DNA from: Acetobacter okinawensis
Lineage (GTDB): Bacteria; Pseudomonadota; Alphaproteobacteria; Acetobacterales; Acetobacteraceae
Direction of reading: 5' to 3'
DNA: 64,000 bases
NCBI RefSeq assembly: GCF_002153655.1
Contig: NZ_JOPJ01000001.1
Span: 1-64,000, forward strand
The stretch's first letter is position 1; each line of letters starts with the position of its first letter. Below, piece by piece: positions 59,103-64,000 of this stretch. The notes beneath the pieces were generated by a model. The model had not been told where the DNA came from. It was given only the letters and a program-made list of their open reading frames with translations, and did not search any database. A program made the position numbers and the translations under genes.

Positions 59103-59187
59103 GCTGGCCCCACCTCCACGCCTTGCACCCCGGTCACGCACAAGAGGTGCTGACGCATGGTTTCGCTCACCTGCATGATGCTGTACC

Positions 59188-60702
59188 ATGGGCTGCATGA
59201 ATAAAGCCTATCTTTCCCTCGAACGCCACTTTGCGCGCCTTTCCTCCCTCAATGATGCTCTGGGCATTCTGGGGTGGGACAAGGAGGTCATGATGCCCTC
59301 GGGCGCTGCCGAGAGACGGGCGGAAAATCTGGCCATGCTCGAAGGCCTGCGCCACGAAATCCTGACCGCACCCATTATGGCCGACCTGCTGGGGCAAGCC
59401 GATGCGGGGGATGACGTCTGGCGCGCCGCCAATCTGGAGCAGATGCGCAGGCAGCATGCGCAGGCAACCGCCCTGCCGGGGGATCTGGTGGAAGCCAGCG
59501 CACAGGCAACCGCCCGCTGTGAAATGGCATGGCGCACCGCGCGGGAGGAAAGTGACTTCAAAAGCCTTGAGCCCCATCTGGCCGAAGTGCTGCGCCTGAC
59601 AAGGGAGAGCGCCCGCGCCACGGGTGAGGCCGTGGGCCTGAACATGTATGATGCCCTGCTGGACAGCTTTGACCCCGGCACACGGCAGACGGATATAGAC
59701 CCCATATTCACCTCTCTGGCCGCCAGCCTGCCCGAGTTGATTGGCACCGTGCTGGAGCGGCAGAAAAGCCTGCCTGCGGTTTTATCCCCCACCGGCCCCT
59801 TCCCCGTTGCGCAACAGGAGGCACTCGGCCGCCGCCTGATGCAGCGCATGGGGTTTGATGCAACACGCGGCAGGCTGGACGTTAGTGCGCACCCCTTTTG
59901 TGGCGGGGCCACGCATGATGTCCGCCTGACCACCCGCTACGTGGAATCGGACTTTATTCCCGCTCTGATGGGTGTGCTGCACGAAACCGGGCACGCCCTG
60001 TACGAGCTGGGCCTGCCCGCCCAATGGGCCAGCCAGCCCGTAGGCCAGTCCGGCGGCATGACCCTGCATGAAAGCCAGTCCCTGCTGATGGAAATGCAGT
60101 TCTGCCGCTCTGCCGCCTTTGCAGGCTGGCTGGCGCCACAGGTCCGTGCAGGCTTTGGTGTTGCGGATGATGCCGCAGGATGGGACGCTGCCAGCCTGCA
60201 CCGCCACTTAACGCATGTTGAACCCGGCTTTATCCGTGTTGATGCGGATGAGGTTACATATCCTGCCCACATTCTTGTGCGTTATGAGCTGGAAAAAGCC
60301 CTGATCTCGGGCGATCTGGCGCTGGCTGACCTGCCTGCGGCCTTTAATACCCGCCTGCACGCCCTGCTGGGCCTGAGCGTGCCAGATGACCGGCGCGGCT
60401 GCCTGCAGGACATCCACTGGCCCGCAGGGCTGTTCGGTTACTTCCCTTGCTACGCCCTTGGCGCCATGACAGCGGCCCAGTTGCGCAATGCGGCCTGCGC
60501 CGCCAACCCCGCCATTCTGCCTGCCATTGGTCAGGGCGATTTTGCACCACTGCTGGCATGGCTGCGCCAGAACGTGCATGGCCGCGCACGCAGCGCCAGC
60601 ATGGCCCAGATTGTGAACGATGCCACCGGCAAACCACTGGATGCCTCGGCGTATCTGAACCACATCCGCCGCCGCTACGTGGACCGCGCGCCGGATGCAT
60701 AA
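59188..60702 (+). CDS. M32-family metallocarboxypeptidase
   Basis: A 504-residue zinc carboxypeptidase of the Taq type that removes C-terminal residues from peptides. The zinc motif HETGH lies in GVLHETGHALYELGLP. HPFCGGATHDVRLTTRY and HESQSLLMEMQ (third ligand Glu) are also conserved. The ATG at 59188 or the ATG nine bases later may be used; neither has a clear ribosome binding site. The 147 bp that follow hold no gene. Confidence 0.92.
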   Translation: MGCMNKAYLSLERHFARLSSLNDALGILGWDKEVMMPSGAAERRAENLAMLEGLRHEILTAPIMADLLGQADAGDDVWRAANLEQMRRQHAQATALPGDLVEASAQATARCEMAWRTAREESDFKSLEPHLAEVLRLTRESARATGEAVGLNMYDALLDSFDPGTRQTDIDPIFTSLAASLPELIGTVLERQKSLPAVLSPTGPFPVAQQEALGRRLMQRMGFDATRGRLDVSAHPFCGGATHDVRLTTRYVESDFIPALMGVLHETGHALYELGLPAQWASQPVGQSGGMTLHESQSLLMEMQFCRSAAFAGWLAPQVRAGFGVADDAAGWDAASLHRHLTHVEPGFIRVDADEVTYPAHILVRYELEKALISGDLALADLPAAFNTRLHALLGLSVPDDRRGCLQDIHWPAGLFGYFPCYALGAMTAAQLRNAACAANPAILPAIGQGDFAPLLAWLRQNVHGRARSASMAQIVNDATGKPLDASAYLNHIRRRYVDRAPDA

Positions 60703-60849
60703 TCTACCCGCTCCTGTGCCCTGCCAGCCCGCCCCCTGCCCTGCGCCAGCAGGCGGGCGCATCCGCCCTGCGCATAAGGCGTTTGCATGGCAGGCGCATG
60801 GAGCGGACACTCATACCCATGTTTGTATGCCTGACGTTTTACTGACCGG

Positions 60850-62013
60850 ATGCCCGCGCGCATGACCACTTCCTCCCCCCGCCTTCCTCCCCGCTCCCGC
60901 CGCGCAGTTTTTGGCCTGCTGGCAGCCATGCTGACCCTACCACTGGGCGGCACACCCGCATGGGCGCTGCATATGCCCAAGGTGGCGGAGCTGCCTGCCA
61001 GCGCGCTCCAGCCCTTCATGCAGTCCAGCAGCCAGATATGGGACGCCATTGTCCCCCTGCCTGACGGCCGCATGCTGCTGGAAGCCCCGGCGTGGGTTGG
61101 CAATACCGGTCCCCAGCTTTTTGTACGCAATACAGACGGACAACTGGCGGCGTGGCCCAATGCCGCGTGGAACGCAACACAGGGCGCACCAGACCAGCGC
61201 TTTGTTGCCCTTGGCGGGCTGACCCGAACGGCTGATGGGCATATATGGGTGCTCGACAGCGGTGTGCCCAACCGCAAAAACCCCGCCGTAGCGCCCCCCA
61301 AACTGATAGAAATTGACCCCGCAGCCAACGCGGTGCTCCGCACTGTGCCTGTGGACCCCAATGCCCTGCGGCCCGGCAGCATTCTGTCCGGCATTGCAGT
61401 CCATGGCAGCACGGCCTATGTGCCGGATTCAGGCGTTGCCGGTCTGCTGGTGATCAACACGGCCTCCGCCACGACAAAGCGCTTTTTAGACCACCACCCG
61501 GACCTGGTCGCCAGCCGCCCGATTGTAACACCCAGCGGCCCGGTGCGGGACAGCACAGGCCACTACGCCGCTGTGGACGCCAGCATGATCGCGGTCAGCC
61601 CGGACGGGTCCTGGCTTGTGCTGCAAGCGCCGGGGCAATACCTCTCCCGCGTGTCCACCGCCATTTTTACCGACCCGGACATAACGCCCGCAGCGTTTGA
61701 GGAAAGTGTGACACAATGGTTCAAGACCCCCTCACTCGGCGGGCTGACCATTGATGATGACGGGACACTCTACTGGTCCGACATCACAACATCGAGCATC
61801 CTCAGCTACACCACCGGGCGGGTGCCGCGCAGGCTTGTCACTGACCCACGCCTGCAATGGCCCACAACACCGGGGCTGGACGGGCACGGCCACCTGTATG
61901 TCTCAGCCAGCCAGCTTGACCACAGCACGGCCTTTGGCGCGCCCTCGGCCTCCATCTCATGGCCGGTCACCATTTACAGGCTGACCTTGCCCACAACGCC
62001 CCCGCCGGGCTAG
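60850..62013 (+). CDS. Secreted beta-propeller, major royal jelly protein (yellow) family
   Basis: A 387-residue protein with an N-terminal signal sequence to about residue 40; the n-region contains SRRAVFGLL, which weakly resembles a Tat motif. The mature part has repeated blocks such as GLTRTADGHIWVLDSG, SGIAVHGSTAYVPDSGVAGLLVI and GLTIDDDGTLYWSD, matching the six-bladed royal jelly/yellow propeller. Bacterial members are of unknown function. ATG at 60862 is an alternative start. It is followed after 65 bp by threonine synthase. Confidence 0.78.
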   Translation: MPARMTTSSPRLPPRSRRAVFGLLAAMLTLPLGGTPAWALHMPKVAELPASALQPFMQSSSQIWDAIVPLPDGRMLLEAPAWVGNTGPQLFVRNTDGQLAAWPNAAWNATQGAPDQRFVALGGLTRTADGHIWVLDSGVPNRKNPAVAPPKLIEIDPAANAVLRTVPVDPNALRPGSILSGIAVHGSTAYVPDSGVAGLLVINTASATTKRFLDHHPDLVASRPIVTPSGPVRDSTGHYAAVDASMIAVSPDGSWLVLQAPGQYLSRVSTAIFTDPDITPAAFEESVTQWFKTPSLGGLTIDDDGTLYWSDITTSSILSYTTGRVPRRLVTDPRLQWPTTPGLDGHGHLYVSASQLDHSTAFGAPSASISWPVTIYRLTLPTTPPPG

Positions 62014-62078
62014 GCACACCCGAATATATCGTACAAGACCACTTCGCGGCATCCGTCATTCAGGATATAATCGCCCAC

Positions 62079-63479
62079 ATGCGCTACATTTCCACACGCG
62101 GGAATGCTCCCGTTCTCTCGTTTTCCGATGTTCTGCTGACCGGCCTTGCCGAAGATGGCGGGCTGTACCTGCCGCAAACATGGCCCGAGTTCTCGCTGGC
62201 GGACTGGCAGGCCATGCGCGCCCTGCCCTACCCGGAGCTGGCGGCACGTATTCTGGCCCGCTTTACCGGCTCCGACATTGATGAAGACACGCTCAAAACC
62301 CTGTGTGCAAAAGCCTATGCAGGCTTTGACCACCCGGCCATTGTGCCGCTGACACAGGTTGAAGACGGGCTGTTTGTACAGGAGCTGTTCCACGGCCCGA
62401 CCCTTGCCTTCAAGGACATGGCCATGCAGGTGCTTGGCCAGCTTTTTGAGCATGTGCTGACCCAGCGTGACGACCATGTGACCATTGTCGGTGCCACCTC
62501 GGGCGATACGGGCTCCGCCGCTATTGAGGCCTGCCGTGGCCGCAAGCGCCTGTCCGTTATTATTCTGCACCCCAAGGGCCGCACATCCGAAGTGCAGCGC
62601 AGGCAGATGACCACCGTGCGCGAGCCCAACGTGACCAACCTTGCGGTTGAAGGCACGTTTGATGACTGCCAGGATCTGGTCAAAAGCCTGTTCGCGGACC
62701 TGCCCTTCCGGCGCGAGATGCACCTCTCCGCTGTCAACTCCATCAACTGGGCGCGTATTGCTGCGCAAATTCCCTATTATGTGCATGCAGCCCTTGCACT
62801 GGGTGCGCCCGAGCGTGAGGTCTCCTTTGCCGTGCCTACGGGCAACTTCGGCAATATTCTGGCGGCATGGGCTGCACGCAAGATGGGCCTGCCCATCCGC
62901 CAGCTTTGCGTGGGTTCCAACCGCAACGATATTCTGACCCGCTTCCTCAATGCCAATGACATGACCATCAAAGGGGTGGTGCCCAGCCTCTCCCCCTCCA
63001 TGGACATTCAGGTCTCCTCCAACTTCGAGCGGCTTCTGTTTGAACTGCTCGGGCGCGATGCCACCGCCTGTGCACGCATCATGACCGGCTTCCGCAGCAC
63101 GGGGCACATGGATGTGCCGCCAGAAGTGTGGGAGAACGCACGTACCCTCTTCTCCGGTCTGGCGCTGGATGACAGCCAGACCGAGGCCGAAATCCGCGCC
63201 CTGCACCAGCGCTCGGACTATATGGCCGACCCGCACTCCGCCATTGGTATTGCCGCTGGCCGCCGCTTCCGCCAGCCGGGCATACCCATGGTGGCCGAGG
63301 CCACGGCACACCCGGCCAAATTCCCCGACGCCATGGTGGCCGCCACGGGTATTCATCCCGCACTCCCCGTACATCTGGCCGACCTGTTCGAGCGTGAAGA
63401 GCGTTACCGCACGGTCCCCGCGACCGAAAACGCCATCAAGGACGCGGTGCGCGCAGCAGTCCTCTCCAACGCTGGCTAA
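62079..63479 (+). CDS. thrC: Threonine synthase
   Basis: A 466-residue PLP enzyme that converts O-phosphohomoserine to threonine. The N-terminal MRYISTRGNAPVLSFSDVLL is typical of the long (class with N-terminal domain) form. The PLP Lys is in GPTLAFKDMAMQ, the phosphate loop in GATSGDTGSAA. The ATG at 62079 gives this start; the frame opens 40 codons earlier without homology. The M16 peptidase follows after 63 bp, an order common in alphaproteobacteria. Confidence 0.95.
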   Translation: MRYISTRGNAPVLSFSDVLLTGLAEDGGLYLPQTWPEFSLADWQAMRALPYPELAARILARFTGSDIDEDTLKTLCAKAYAGFDHPAIVPLTQVEDGLFVQELFHGPTLAFKDMAMQVLGQLFEHVLTQRDDHVTIVGATSGDTGSAAIEACRGRKRLSVIILHPKGRTSEVQRRQMTTVREPNVTNLAVEGTFDDCQDLVKSLFADLPFRREMHLSAVNSINWARIAAQIPYYVHAALALGAPEREVSFAVPTGNFGNILAAWAARKMGLPIRQLCVGSNRNDILTRFLNANDMTIKGVVPSLSPSMDIQVSSNFERLLFELLGRDATACARIMTGFRSTGHMDVPPEVWENARTLFSGLALDDSQTEAEIRALHQRSDYMADPHSAIGIAAGRRFRQPGIPMVAEATAHPAKFPDAMVAATGIHPALPVHLADLFEREERYRTVPATENAIKDAVRAAVLSNAG

Positions 63480-63542
63480 CCAGCCCACTCCCCCAAGCGC
63501 AGGGCTACCCATGTGGTGGCCCTGCTGTTCCTCAGGACAAGA

Positions 63543-64000
63543 ATGACAGACCCCATCCAGCTGACCCGCCTGCCCTCCGGCCTGACCGTTGTGACCGAAC
63601 GCATGGACCGGGTGGAAACCGTTTCCTTCGGGGCCTATATTTCCGCTGGGACCCGCAATGAAACTGCGGCGGAAAATGGCGTATCCCATTTTCTGGAGCA
63701 CATGGCCTTCAAGGGCACCACCAGCCGCTCCGCCCTGCGTATTGCCGAAGAAATTGAGAACGTGGGCGGGCACATCAATGCCTATACCGCCCGCGAGCAG
63801 ACGGTGTTCTACGTCAAGCTTCTCAAGGAAAACCTTGATCTGGGGATCGACATTATTGGCGATATCCTGACCCACTCCACGTTTGACGCCGCCGAACTGG
63901 AACGCGAACGTGGCGTGATTTTGCAAGAAATCGGTCAGGCGAACGACACACCCGATGACGTGGTGTTTGACCATTTTCAGGAAACCGCATTCCCCAACCA
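63543..64000 (+). CDS. M16-family zinc peptidase, N-terminal part (cut by window end)
   Basis: The first 152 residues of a pitrilysin-type peptidase, similar to mitochondrial processing peptidase beta. The inverted zinc motif HFLEH (HxxEH) lies in VSHFLEHMAFKGT, and the third ligand Glu in AELERERGVILQEI. The N-terminal LPSGLTVVTERMDRVETVSFG is typical. AGGA lies upstream of the ATG. The gene continues past 64000. Confidence 0.92.
   Translation, partial: MTDPIQLTRLPSGLTVVTERMDRVETVSFGAYISAGTRNETAAENGVSHFLEHMAFKGTTSRSALRIAEEIENVGGHINAYTAREQTVFYVKLLKENLDLGIDIIGDILTHSTFDAAELERERGVILQEIGQANDTPDDVVFDHFQETAFPN

Noticed and set aside
62010-63974. A 654-codon open frame on the minus strand
   Set aside because: Antisense to thrC and the M16 peptidase gene, no motif.

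Overview
The window is a gene-dense stretch of core chromosome from an alphaproteobacterium, most probably a member of the Acetobacteraceae (Acetobacter-like). This is inferred from protein character and gene order: the run nuoA to nuoN, birA, coaX, rnj, proS, lolC, lolD; the run tig, clpP, clpX, lon, hup; a SUF operon led by an Rrf2 regulator; the mutS-glnD pair; a short ProRS; and a SufU/SufT pair. No plasmid, phage, insertion sequence or CRISPR signal was seen. Two tRNA genes are present.

Layout. Positions 1-68 hold a 15-bp tandem repeat. 0.2-1.75 kb: an IclR-type regulator divergent from a thiol peroxidase of the glutathione peroxidase family. 1.8-21.4 kb, all minus strand: a respiratory complex I operon (nuoA at the 21.4 kb end) followed by biotin ligase, type III pantothenate kinase, RNase J, ProRS and the lipoprotein-release ABC system LolC/E-LolD. 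21.6-28.7 kb, minus strand: tRNA-Val, HU, Lon, ClpX, ClpP, trigger factor and tRNA-Leu, a protein-quality-control block with clear terminators between units. 28.7-34.3 kb: NAD(P)HX repair enzyme (minus), then a small membrane protein, a DEAD-box RNA helicase with low-complexity tails and an rRNA m5U methyltransferase (plus). 34.2-40.8 kb, minus: sufR-sufB-C-D-S-U-T-A, tightly overlapped. 41-45.3 kb: a DUF445 membrane protein divergent from a divergent PEP-carboxylase-family protein. 45.6-50.5 kb, minus: EF-G, ribosomal protein L28, a small unknown protein and an ATM1-type ABC exporter. 50.6-57.2 kb: a Nudix protein (plus), then mutS and glnD (minus). 57.2-64 kb: a TPR/glycosyltransferase-like protein (minus), then an M32 carboxypeptidase, a secreted beta-propeller of the major royal jelly protein family, threonine synthase and the start of an M16 zinc peptidase (plus), cut by the window end.

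How the genes work together. Most of the window is housekeeping: proton-pumping NADH oxidation, Fe-S cluster assembly (SUF supplies the many clusters of complex I; the ATM1-type exporter may belong to the same economy), protein folding and degradation, translation, DNA repair and nitrogen signalling.

The most striking observation is in the complex I operon. Every subunit gene from nuoA to nuoL, and nuoN, is intact, but where nuoM should lie there are only 65 bp between the nuoL stop and the nuoN start. That gap holds a 20-codon open frame with a good ribosome binding site at the nuoL end and an ATGA overlap with nuoN at the other. It looks like an in-frame internal deletion of nuoM that keeps both ends. 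If real, this organism has a complex I lacking one antiporter-like proton channel, or encodes NuoM elsewhere.
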